In this document: piece by piece, positions 1 to 6,510 of the stretch | Layout of the letters: every line of letters begins with the position of its first letter | How positions within the stretch are numbered: the first letter of the stretch is position 1 | Origin: Bilophila wadsworthia ATCC 49260 | GTDB taxonomy: Bacteria; Desulfobacterota; Desulfovibrionia; Desulfovibrionales; Desulfovibrionaceae | Direction: 5' to 3' | Assembly: GCF_000701705.1 (NCBI RefSeq) | Contig: NZ_JNJP01000055.1 | Location: 1 to 24,864, forward strand | DNA length: 24,864 bases | Translations under genes and position numbers: made by a program | Notes under the pieces: model-generated | The model's database searches: none | Told to the model about the DNA's origin: nothing | What the model saw: only the letters and a program-made list of their open reading frames with translations

Positions 1-73
1 AGGAGGGAGAGGGGTGGGGTTTGGGGAGGGGAGAGGGCCCCTTCTTCAGAAGGGGGCCCTCTCCCCTCCCCAA
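1..73 (-). repeat. Large GC-rich hairpin with tail (copy A)
   Basis: Bases 21-73 form a near-perfect inverted repeat of about 25 bp per arm, with one extra G in the right arm. Read on the minus strand, the apex is TTCTGAAGAA. On that strand the outer arm runs into the tail CCCCTCCCCAAACCCCACCC, which lies at bases 1-20 and just beyond. The same 20 bases follow the hairpin at the other end of the window (24795-24864). It lies directly 3' of the zinc-ribbon gene that ends at 87, so it could act as a terminator or 3' stabiliser. No U-run follows the stem. Confidence 0.8.
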
Positions 74-86
74 TACTCATCTATCC

Positions 87-827
87 CTATTTCTTCTCTT
101 TCTCAGGGGGAATACGCGCGTCGATGACCTTGACGCCGAATTCGGCGGCGTTGTCCGGCGGGCTGTAAAAAACGACCATGAAGGGAACCTCTCCGCCGGG
201 GAGGACATTGGTATTGGTCGCCATGATGTCGATCTTGTTGGCGAGGGCCTGCTCGATGTCCTGCTCGCCGAGGACCTGCAGCTGGAACAACGACAGGGAC
301 GTGCCCGCAAGCTGCTGCTTGGAAACCAGCGCGTTGCCCGCGGAATCGTACAGCGACGCTTCGATGCGGATCAGTTCGCGCGGCTGGTTGAAGCCGTTCA
401 CGACCTTCCCTTCGACCACCGAAATGTTGCCGAGCTTCTCGTTGCTGATGTTGTACTGCCGCACGCCGCGCAGGGCGATGTTCTTGACCAGCTCCACCGG
501 GTCCTGCTTCTTGGGCGGCGCGATCATCTCCTTCACGGTGTCGAAGAGGGGCGTGTAGGTCCAAGCCCACCACGTGCCTCCGGCCACCGCGCAGAGGATC
601 AACAGCGTCAGCACCCAACCCCATATCCCGCCCTTCTTCTTGGGCGGCATGGAGAGGGACGGGGAAGAGAGGCTCAAGTCCGGCTCCATACGGATCTCCG
701 CAGGCTTCACGCCGTCGGAAAGCTGGAACACGTGCTTGCACACCGAACAGCGCAATTTGGCCCCCGGAGCGGCCTGCGTTTCGGGCAGATTGAATTTGGT
801 ACTGCAATTAGGGCATGTAACGATCAT
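87..827 (-). CDS. MJ0042-type zinc-ribbon / DUF3426 single-TM protein
   Basis: This 246-residue protein begins with an MJ0042-type zinc ribbon: C5-x2-C8 and C27-x2-C30 (CPNC...CSVC). A charged, proline-containing linker follows, then one membrane segment at about 68-90 (start GGIWGWVLTL) and a C-terminal DUF3426-like beta domain. This layout is common in deltaproteobacterial and Desulfovibrio-like genomes; its biochemical role is not established. An upstream in-frame ATG at 848 overlaps the hpt stop (ATGA). The ATG at 827 has GGAG five bases upstream and puts the ribbon at residue 1, as is usual for the family, so I chose it. It is the last gene of the metH-tlpA-GNAT-hpt run. The ribbon may bind zinc on the cytoplasmic side, with the DUF3426 part outside; this topology is inferred. 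Confidence 0.85.
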   Translation of the reverse strand: MIVTCPNCSTKFNLPETQAAPGAKLRCSVCKHVFQLSDGVKPAEIRMEPDLSLSSPSLSMPPKKKGGIWGWVLTLLILCAVAGGTWWAWTYTPLFDTVKEMIAPPKKQDPVELVKNIALRGVRQYNISNEKLGNISVVEGKVVNGFNQPRELIRIEASLYDSAGNALVSKQQLAGTSLSLFQLQVLGEQDIEQALANKIDIMATNTNVLPGGEVPFMVVFYSPPDNAAEFGVKVIDARIPPEKEKK

Positions 828-844
828 AGGGACTCCGCCATTCG

Positions 845-1375
845 TCATTCTTCTATTTCAGCCTCGTAGATCGCCGGGAGTTCCCGATAACTCTCAGCGT
901 AGTCTAGACCATACCCCACGACGAACCCGCTAGGCAAGGTAAACCCGACGAAGTGAGAAGTGACGGGCACCTCGCGCCGCTCGTTCTTGTCGACCAGAAC
1001 CGCAAGCCGCAGGCTCCGCGCTCCGCGCGCCTGAAACTGGCGGTACAGGAAATCCATGCTGTGCCCGGTGTCCACGATGTCCTCCACGATGAGCACATGC
1101 TTGCCTTCGAGCGGGATTTCCACGTCCTTGGTGAACGTGATCGTCTTGGAACGCTGCGCCGCGCTGCCGTAGCTGGCGAGGCGCACAAAATCGAGTTCCG
1201 GCTTACAGGTGAGATGCCGGACGAGATCGGAAAAAAACATGAACGCGCCCTTGAGCACGCACACCACGACCAGAGGCTCGTCTTTATAAAGTGTGCTGAT
1301 CTCTCCGGCCATTTCCTTGACGCGCGTCTGGATGGCTTCTTCGCTGATCAGAGGTTTGAGATTTGTAATACGCAT
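845..1375 (-). CDS. hpt: Hypoxanthine phosphoribosyltransferase
   Basis: Cytoplasmic purine-salvage enzyme that joins hypoxanthine (and often guanine) to PRPP to give IMP/GMP. The 176-residue length is normal for the family. The PRPP-binding signature is clear: VLIVEDIVDTGHS with E98, D99, D102, T103 and G104. LKGAFMFFSDL at about 41-51 is the PPi-binding loop region with its conserved Lys-Gly pair, and VVGYGLDYAE near the C terminus is the usual metal/base-binding segment. The ATG at 1375 has GAAGGAG eight bases upstream. The gene starts 42 bases after the GNAT gene, and its stop overlaps a possible upstream ATG of the zinc-ribbon gene, so the genes look co-transcribed. Confidence 0.96.
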   Translation of the reverse strand: MRITNLKPLISEEAIQTRVKEMAGEISTLYKDEPLVVVCVLKGAFMFFSDLVRHLTCKPELDFVRLASYGSAAQRSKTITFTKDVEIPLEGKHVLIVEDIVDTGHSMDFLYRQFQARGARSLRLAVLVDKNERREVPVTSHFVGFTLPSGFVVGYGLDYAESYRELPAIYEAEIEE

Positions 1376-1417
1376 GTAAAAGGCTCCTTCGGGGACGGCA
1401 ACGTCCCGCGAGGCGGG

Positions 1418-1876
1418 TTAGATTTCCAGCAGGACCGCCGTTTCGTCGCAGTCCGGGAATTTGGGGCAATTCACGCAGTCCACCCAAACCTTCTGGGGCA
1501 GCACTTCCTTTTCCACAATGGAAAAGCCGAGCGCATTGAAGAAGGGCAGCTGGTAGGTCAGGGCAAACAGGCGGTGGATGTCCAGCTCGCGGGCTTCGGC
1601 GATGCAGGCTTCCACAATCAGCCGACCGCATCCCTTCCGGCGCGCATGGGCGGCCACAGCCAGCGAGCGCACTTCGGCCATGTTCTCCCAAATGATGGAC
1701 AGGGCCCCGCAGCCGACGGTGGCCCCGTCGCCCTCCACGACGAAGAAGTCGCGCAGGTGACCGTACAGATCGGTCAGGGAACGCGGCAACAGCAGGCCGT
1801 CGGCGGAACTCGTCATCAAAAGGGCGTGGATGGCCCGGATATCGCCCATGCGGGCCTTGCGAACGCTCAGGTTCAT
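1418..1876 (-). CDS. GNAT acetyltransferase, short ArgA-like (N-acetylglutamate synthase type)
   Basis: A 152-residue single-domain GNAT protein. The acetyl-CoA loop is ARRKGCGRL at about 78-86, preceded by the strand EVRSLAV. The second half has LTYQLPFFNALGF, and a cysteine-bearing tail (C134, C137, C143; KVWVDCVNCPKFPDC) follows. This arrangement matches my recollection of the stand-alone ArgA-type proteins (COG1246) of Geobacter- and Desulfovibrio-like bacteria, which make N-acetylglutamate for arginine synthesis. The substrate cannot be read from the sequence, so I leave the symbol blank. A longer ORF reaches 1972, but the ATG at 1876 has GGGGAGGAAG about six bases upstream and begins exactly at the GNAT fold. 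Confidence 0.85.
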   Translation of the reverse strand: MNLSVRKARMGDIRAIHALLMTSSADGLLLPRSLTDLYGHLRDFFVVEGDGATVGCGALSIIWENMAEVRSLAVAAHARRKGCGRLIVEACIAEARELDIHRLFALTYQLPFFNALGFSIVEKEVLPQKVWVDCVNCPKFPDCDETAVLLEI

Positions 1877-1939
1877 CGACTTCCTCCCCTCAGGGGGTAG
1901 CCGCCGTTGATCCGGCCCGCCAAACAGGCCGGGAAAACG

Positions 1940-1970
1940 GCGTCCGGGAAACGGCGGGTCCCCCGGACGC
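1940..1970 (-). terminator. Intercistronic hairpin after the thioredoxin gene
   Basis: GCGTCCGGG and CCCGGACGC make a perfect 9-bp stem with a 13-base loop, starting nine bases past the thioredoxin stop on the minus strand. The sequence after the stem is CGTTTTCCC, only a weak U-tract. It may be a leaky terminator or a 3' stability element inside the operon. Confidence 0.45.
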
Positions 1971-1978
1971 ATACCAAA

Positions 1979-2455
1979 TCAATTGAGAAGGCCGCTGAAC
2001 GCTTCCTCAAGGTCTTCCTTGCCGACCATGCCGGGGCCTCCGGCGACCAGCTTGCCGGTCTTGTCGTACAGCAGGTTGAACGGAATGGACGAGATCCCGA
2101 ACAGGGCGGGGACGTCGGGCTCCGCGAGGTAAACCGGGTAGTTGAAGTTCATAGCCTCGGCGAATGATTCCAACTTCCCGCGATCGCTGTCAAGCGAAAT
2201 ACCTACGATGACCACCTTGTCGGCAGGATAGGCTTTGCGTATACTGATAAGTTCGGGGATCTCCTCCCGGCAGGGCGGGCACCACGTGGCGAAGAAGTTG
2301 ATGAAGACGAGCTTGCCCTTGTTGGCTTTCACGATATCGAGAACCTTCTCACTGGAGATGCCGGAGATGGCATCGGCCTTCTGAGGGGCGGCGAACGCGG
2401 GCAGGGCCAGCACGAGGCAGGCCAACAGGGCGATCAGGCAGGAAAGACGGCGCAT
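1979..2455 (-). CDS. TlpA/ResA-like periplasmic thioredoxin
   Basis: A 158-residue exported thioredoxin-fold protein. Residues 1-22 are a Sec signal peptide (MRR, hydrophobic core, cleavage near AFA-AP). The redox motif is W58-C59-P60-P61-C62, followed by REEIPEL as in TlpA/ResA. The cis-proline is in SSIPFNLL (P125). Such proteins keep cysteines reduced in the periplasm, for example during cytochrome c maturation; the client here is unknown. The ATG at 2455 has AAAGGA about seven bases upstream. The gene starts 15 bases after the metH stop, so it is probably translated from the metH message. No cytochrome-maturation genes are nearby. Confidence 0.92.
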   Translation of the reverse strand: MRRLSCLIALLACLVLALPAFAAPQKADAISGISSEKVLDIVKANKGKLVFINFFATWCPPCREEIPELISIRKAYPADKVVIVGISLDSDRGKLESFAEAMNFNYPVYLAEPDVPALFGISSIPFNLLYDKTGKLVAGGPGMVGKEDLEEAFSGLLN

Positions 2456-2470
2456 GGCTGTTCCTTTGGG

Positions 2471-4888
2471 TTACTGGTTCTTGCGGGCCGCGATGAGGCT
2501 CTTGGCGAGCCGCACGGCGTCCACGGCATCGGACGAATAGTTGGCCCCGATGCTTTCCGCGAATGCCGGGGTCACGACCGCGCCCCCGACCATCACGTCG
2601 ACCCCGAGGCCGCGCTGCTTCACGAGATCGACCGTGTCCCGCATACGGACCATCGTGGTGGTCATCAGCGCGGAAAGCCCGATGAGATCGGCCTTGTGCG
2701 CGACGGCGGCCTCGACGATGGCTTCGGCCTTCACGTCCTTGCCCAGATCCACGACCTTGAAGCCGTGGTTGCCGAGCATGAGGCTGACGATGTTCTTGCC
2801 GATGTCGTGAATATCGCCCTCAACGGTGGCGACAACGATGATTTTCTGCGCTTCGGCATTGGCTTCGCGTTCCAACAGCGGCTTCAGGCGTGCGAAAGCC
2901 GTCTGCATGGTTTCGGCGGAGCGCAGGAGCTGGGGCAGGAAATATTCGCGGCGCTCGTATTTCGAGCCCACTTCGGTGATCGCGGGGATGAGCCGCCCGC
3001 GCACGAGTTCAAAGGGATCGGCCCCGGCTTCCAGCTCCTTTTCCACGAACCCGACCACGCTTTCGCGGTCGCCGAGAATCACGGCCTCCTCCACGGTCTG
3101 CGCCGTGGCCCGGGCGAACGCGGCGGCGTCCGCCGTCCCGCCGTTGCCCGGCGTCCACATGGCATAGCCGTTCACGAACGCGGCGGCGTCCCGGTCATGG
3201 CCCATGAGCACGTCCCCGGCGGCCTTGGCTTCACGCAGGCGGCCGCTTGAGGGGTTGGCGATGCAGGAGCTGAGCCCCGCGCCCATCGCCATGCTGAGGA
3301 ACGTCGTGTTCACGAGTTCGCGGGCGGGCAGGCCGAAGGAAATGTTGGACAGGCCGATGGTGGTCGCAAGGCCGTGCGCGGCGCACCAGCGGATCGTCTC
3401 AAGGCCCTCGCGGGCCGCTTCGGCCTTGGAGGCCACGGCCAGCGCCAGCACGTCCACGAGCACAAGGCGGCGCGGGATGCCGAGCATGGCGGCCTTGTCG
3501 AGCATGTTCTCGATGATGGCGATGCGGTCCGCCGCCTTCACCGGCAGCTTGCGGCCCTGAATGGGCAGCAGGATGAACGGCGCGCCCCACTGCCTGCACA
3601 GCGGACCGAGATGTTCCATACGGTCGGCTTCGCCGCTGATGGAGTTCACCAGCGGGGAACCGGGGCAGAACGGCAGGGCCGCGGCAATGGCTTCCGCGTG
3701 CGAGGAGTCGAGGGAAAGCGGTTCGGCGTATTTTCCGGTGAGGCGCTGCACGAGTTCGGGCAGGAGCAGCGCCTCGTCGACCATGGGCGCGCCCACGTTC
3801 ACGTCGAGGATCGGCGCGCCGAGGGCCACCTGCTCGGAGGCGAACCGCATGGCGAGGCCGTATTCCCCGGCCTGCAATTCCGCTTGCAGATCTTTCTTGC
3901 CCGTGGGATTGATGCGTTCGCCGATGATCTTGAACGGCTCGGCGGGGCTGACGCGCACCAGCCGGGTGCGGGTGGTCAGCACGATGCCGGAAGGCGTCAC
4001 CGCAGGGGCGGGACAGGGGCCGACGGCGTCGACGGCCCGGCGCAGGGCCGCGATGTGATCCGGGGTCGTGCCGCAGCAGCCGCCCACAAGCCGCGCGCCC
4101 ATGCCGACGAAGGCCGCCGTCTTTTCGGCGAACGGCTCGGGGGGCAGGCGGAACACGGTCTTGCCGTCCACCAGCTCGGGCAGGCCCGCGTTGGGCTCGG
4201 CCAGCACCGGCACGCACGAACAGGCGAGGAAGCGCTCCATGAGCGGGGCCATCTGCTCGGGCCCGAGGCCGCAGTTCAGGCCGAGCGCGTCCACGCCGAG
4301 GTTCTGCATGGTTTCCGCGAAAATTTCCGGGGTCGTCCCGGTGAGGCTCGTCCCCTGCTCGAAGGTCATGGAAACCATGATCGGCAGGTCGCTTTCGGCC
4401 CGGATGGCGGCCACGGCAATGCGCACTTCCGCCAGATCGAACTGCGTTTCGATGAGGAACAGATCCACGCCGCCTTCCACAAGGCCGCGCGCCTGTTCGC
4501 GCAGGGCTTCATACAGCTCCAGCGGGTGCAGGTCCCCAAGCGGACGCACGAACTGCCCGCACGGCCCCATGTCGCCGGCGACGAAGGCTTCCCGGCCGGC
4601 GGCGTCCACGGCGGCGCGGGCGATCCGGGCCATCGTGCGGTTGAACGGCGTGACGTCGATGCCCGCCGGAAGCTTGAGGCGCGAGCCGCCGAAGGTGCAC
4701 GTCAGAATGATGTCCGCGCCCGCGGCGAGGTAGTCGGCGTGGATCCCCCGGAGCACGTCCGGCCGATCGAGGCAGAACTGTTCCGGGTGTTCCCCGGCGG
4801 GCAGGCCCCTTGCCTGCAACATGGTCCCCATGCCCCCGTCGAGCAGCAGGGTACGCCCGGAGGCGAGTGCGCTACGAAAATCCGCCAC
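2471..4888 (-). CDS. metH: Cobalamin-dependent methionine synthase, lacking the reactivation domain
   Basis: Transfers a methyl group from methyl-tetrahydrofolate through cobalamin to homocysteine, giving methionine. The 805 residues hold: homocysteine-binding barrel (about 1-290; zinc ligands C206 and C271-C272 in GGCCGTTPDHI), pterin-binding barrel (about 318-570; FKIIGERINPTGKK), B12 cap helices (about 590-675) and B12 fold (about 683-800; GDIHDIGKN with cobalt ligand H694). The roughly 330-residue AdoMet reactivation domain of E. coli MetH is absent, and the frame ends in normal stop context just after the B12 domain. The best start is GTG at 4888, with AAAGGAG six bases upstream; an ATG 26 codons further up lacks an RBS. 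It is the first gene of a minus-strand operon, divergent from rpoH. Confidence 0.96.
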   Translation of the reverse strand: MADFRSALASGRTLLLDGGMGTMLQARGLPAGEHPEQFCLDRPDVLRGIHADYLAAGADIILTCTFGGSRLKLPAGIDVTPFNRTMARIARAAVDAAGREAFVAGDMGPCGQFVRPLGDLHPLELYEALREQARGLVEGGVDLFLIETQFDLAEVRIAVAAIRAESDLPIMVSMTFEQGTSLTGTTPEIFAETMQNLGVDALGLNCGLGPEQMAPLMERFLACSCVPVLAEPNAGLPELVDGKTVFRLPPEPFAEKTAAFVGMGARLVGGCCGTTPDHIAALRRAVDAVGPCPAPAVTPSGIVLTTRTRLVRVSPAEPFKIIGERINPTGKKDLQAELQAGEYGLAMRFASEQVALGAPILDVNVGAPMVDEALLLPELVQRLTGKYAEPLSLDSSHAEAIAAALPFCPGSPLVNSISGEADRMEHLGPLCRQWGAPFILLPIQGRKLPVKAADRIAIIENMLDKAAMLGIPRRLVLVDVLALAVASKAEAAREGLETIRWCAAHGLATTIGLSNISFGLPARELVNTTFLSMAMGAGLSSCIANPSSGRLREAKAAGDVLMGHDRDAAAFVNGYAMWTPGNGGTADAAAFARATAQTVEEAVILGDRESVVGFVEKELEAGADPFELVRGRLIPAITEVGSKYERREYFLPQLLRSAETMQTAFARLKPLLEREANAEAQKIIVVATVEGDIHDIGKNIVSLMLGNHGFKVVDLGKDVKAEAIVEAAVAHKADLIGLSALMTTTMVRMRDTVDLVKQRGLGVDVMVGGAVVTPAFAESIGANYSSDAVDAVRLAKSLIAARKNQ

Positions 4889-4908
4889 GCGGTTCTCCTT
4901 TATGATAT

Positions 4909-4979
4909 CCTGCCCCTTCACGGGCGGGCAGGTCTTGAATGGCTCGTGAACAGGAGCCCGCACCAAACGGCACGGGCTC
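4909..4979 (-). promoter_or_regulatory. Two tandem hairpins in the metH leader
   Basis: Reading toward metH there is a 7-bp stem at 4954-4979 (GAGCCCG/CGGGCTC, 12-base loop), then a 7-bp stem at 4909-4932 (CCTGCCC/GGGCAGG, 10-base loop). The second ends about nine bases before the RBS AAAGGAG. The position suits control of translation or attenuation. I could not match it to the SAM, SAH or cobalamin riboswitch patterns I know. Confidence 0.35.
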
Positions 4980-5171
4980 TCCCCTTGGGTTTCTGTCTAC
5001 TGAAAATCGTTGAAAAGGACAAACCAAAACTATAGCATCCGATTGAGGAGCCGCCCCGTACGGGCCTCCCCCGCATGATTTTTTTCGTAACACCATGAGG
5101 CGTGTCCGCGCGGAGCGCCCCGCCCGGCGCCGGAGCCCGGACCACCGCCCTCAACTCTGATAAACGGATTT
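4980..5171. other. Divergent metH/rpoH intergenic region
   Basis: This stretch separates the metH leader from the rpoH start. The plus strand has a weak promoter-like pair TTGAAA (5010-5015), 15 bases, TATAGC (5031-5036). Beyond it lies the palindrome CCCGTACGGG inside a GAGG...CCTC frame (about 5045-5070), followed nine bases later by seven Ts. None of these is strong enough for a separate call. No E. coli-style thermosensor is recognisable. Confidence 0.3.
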
Positions 5172-6407
5172 ATGGCAAAAGGACGTACAAATCATATGAG
5201 CCGTCGCATTTCCACCAAGGCCGCCGAGAGCGGCCAGACGACCGGCGGGCCCGCCGACGACGCGATCGCGCCCCCGGTTTCTTCCGCAACGGCGGCTGAA
5301 GAGCATCATACCGTTGTGGAACCCGAAATCATCGAACCGGAGATCCTTCCCAAACAGGCCTCCGGAAAAACCGCCGCCCACAAGGCCGCAAAACCCATGG
5401 ACGTTACCGACGCCGAGGACGAGGACAGCGAAGACATCGGCGACGATCTGCCCGAAGACGACGTGGCCGCGCTCGACCCCGACGCCGACATCCTGCCCGA
5501 AGGCGATACCCTGCCCGCACCGTCGCAGCAGCACCTGCCTTCCCTGTCGTCCAGCAAGGACTCGCTGCACCTCTACCTGCGCGAAGTGAGCCGCTTCCCC
5601 ATGCTCAAGCCGGACGAAGAGTTCGATCTGGCCCGCCGCGTGCAGAAGACCGGCGACAGCGACGCGGCCTTCCGCCTGGTGTCCTCGCACCTGCGGCTGG
5701 TGGTCAAGATCGCCATGGACTTCCAGCGCCGCTGGATGCAGAACGTGCTCGACCTCATTCAGGAGGGCAACGTCGGCCTCATGCGGGCCGTCAACAAGTT
5801 CGACCCGGACAAGGGGATCAAGTTCTCCTATTACGCGGCGTTCTGGATCCGCGCCTATATCCTCAAGTTCATCATGGACAACTGGAGGATGGTCAAGATC
5901 GGCACGACGCAGGCCCAGCGCAAGCTGTTCTACAACCTGAACCGCGAACGCCAGAAGCTCATTGCCGAAGGCTTCGACCCAGACGCGGCGACCCTTGCGG
6001 AGCGCCTCGGCGTGGGCGAGGATCAGATCGTGGAGATGCAGCAGCGGCTGGACGCCTCCGACATGTCCCTCGACGCCACCGTCGGCGACGAGTCCGGCAG
6101 CGCCACGCGCATGGACTTCCTGCCCGCGCTCGGCCCGGGCATTGAGGAAAGCCTCGCGGGCATGGAAATCGCCGAACTGCTCCAAAGCAAAATCCGCGAC
6201 ATCCTCCCCTCGCTTTCCGAAAAGGAAGCCTACATCCTCGAGCACCGCCTCCTGACCGACGATCCGGTCACGCTGCGGGAAATCGGGGAGCGCTACAACG
6301 TCACCCGCGAACGGGTACGCCAGCTTGAGGCACGCCTGCTCCAAAAGCTGAAGACCCATCTCTCCACCGATATTCAGGACTTCTCCGAAGACTGGATCTC
6401 GCACTAG
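5172..6407 (+). CDS. rpoH: Heat-shock-type sigma factor sigma-32 with acidic N-terminal extension
   Basis: RNA polymerase sigma factor of the sigma-70 family, 411 residues. Region 1.2/2 begins near residue 130 (SLHLYLREVSRFPML), region 2 includes LIQEGNVGLMRAVNKFDP and WIRAYILKFI, and region 4 ends with TLREIGERYNVTRERVRQLE. Residues 249-256 read QRKLFYNL, the RpoH box that separates sigma-32 from RpoD and RpoS. E. coli RpoH is about 284 residues. Here about 125 extra residues come first, with a strongly acidic tract at about 77-111. Start choice is uncertain: ATG 5172 has no good RBS, and ATG 5196 has AAAAGGAC placed rather far upstream. Either choice keeps the extension. The gene stands alone, divergent from metH. 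Confidence 0.92.
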   Translation: MAKGRTNHMSRRISTKAAESGQTTGGPADDAIAPPVSSATAAEEHHTVVEPEIIEPEILPKQASGKTAAHKAAKPMDVTDAEDEDSEDIGDDLPEDDVAALDPDADILPEGDTLPAPSQQHLPSLSSSKDSLHLYLREVSRFPMLKPDEEFDLARRVQKTGDSDAAFRLVSSHLRLVVKIAMDFQRRWMQNVLDLIQEGNVGLMRAVNKFDPDKGIKFSYYAAFWIRAYILKFIMDNWRMVKIGTTQAQRKLFYNLNRERQKLIAEGFDPDAATLAERLGVGEDQIVEMQQRLDASDMSLDATVGDESGSATRMDFLPALGPGIEESLAGMEIAELLQSKIRDILPSLSEKEAYILEHRLLTDDPVTLREIGERYNVTRERVRQLEARLLQKLKTHLSTDIQDFSEDWISH

Positions 6408-6413
6408 GAGGAA

Positions 6414-6449
6414 AACAACGTTCCGGATACACAATCTCCGGTTGTTGTT
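6414..6449 (+). terminator. Hairpin after rpoH
   Basis: AACAAC...CCGGA pairs with TCCGG...GTTGTT (11 pairs with a small internal loop), starting seven bases after the rpoH stop. There is no clean U-run, so it is a weak terminator or a 3' stability stem. Confidence 0.35.
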
Positions 6450-6510
6450 CGTTCCCGTTTAGGGTATTCGTTATCCCCTGTTATCGTGTTTCAACCCCCA
6501 GAGTTTGCTC

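Noticed and set aside
3374..5035. 553-codon plus-strand ORF opposite metH
   Set aside because: Very rich in Gly, His, Arg and Ala, with no RBS or family pattern. It is the complement of a well-supported gene in GC-rich DNA.
4889..5100. Cobalamin, SAM or SAH riboswitch before metH
   Set aside because: I looked for their conserved blocks and could not match them. Only two simple stems are visible; a covariance-model search is needed to be sure.
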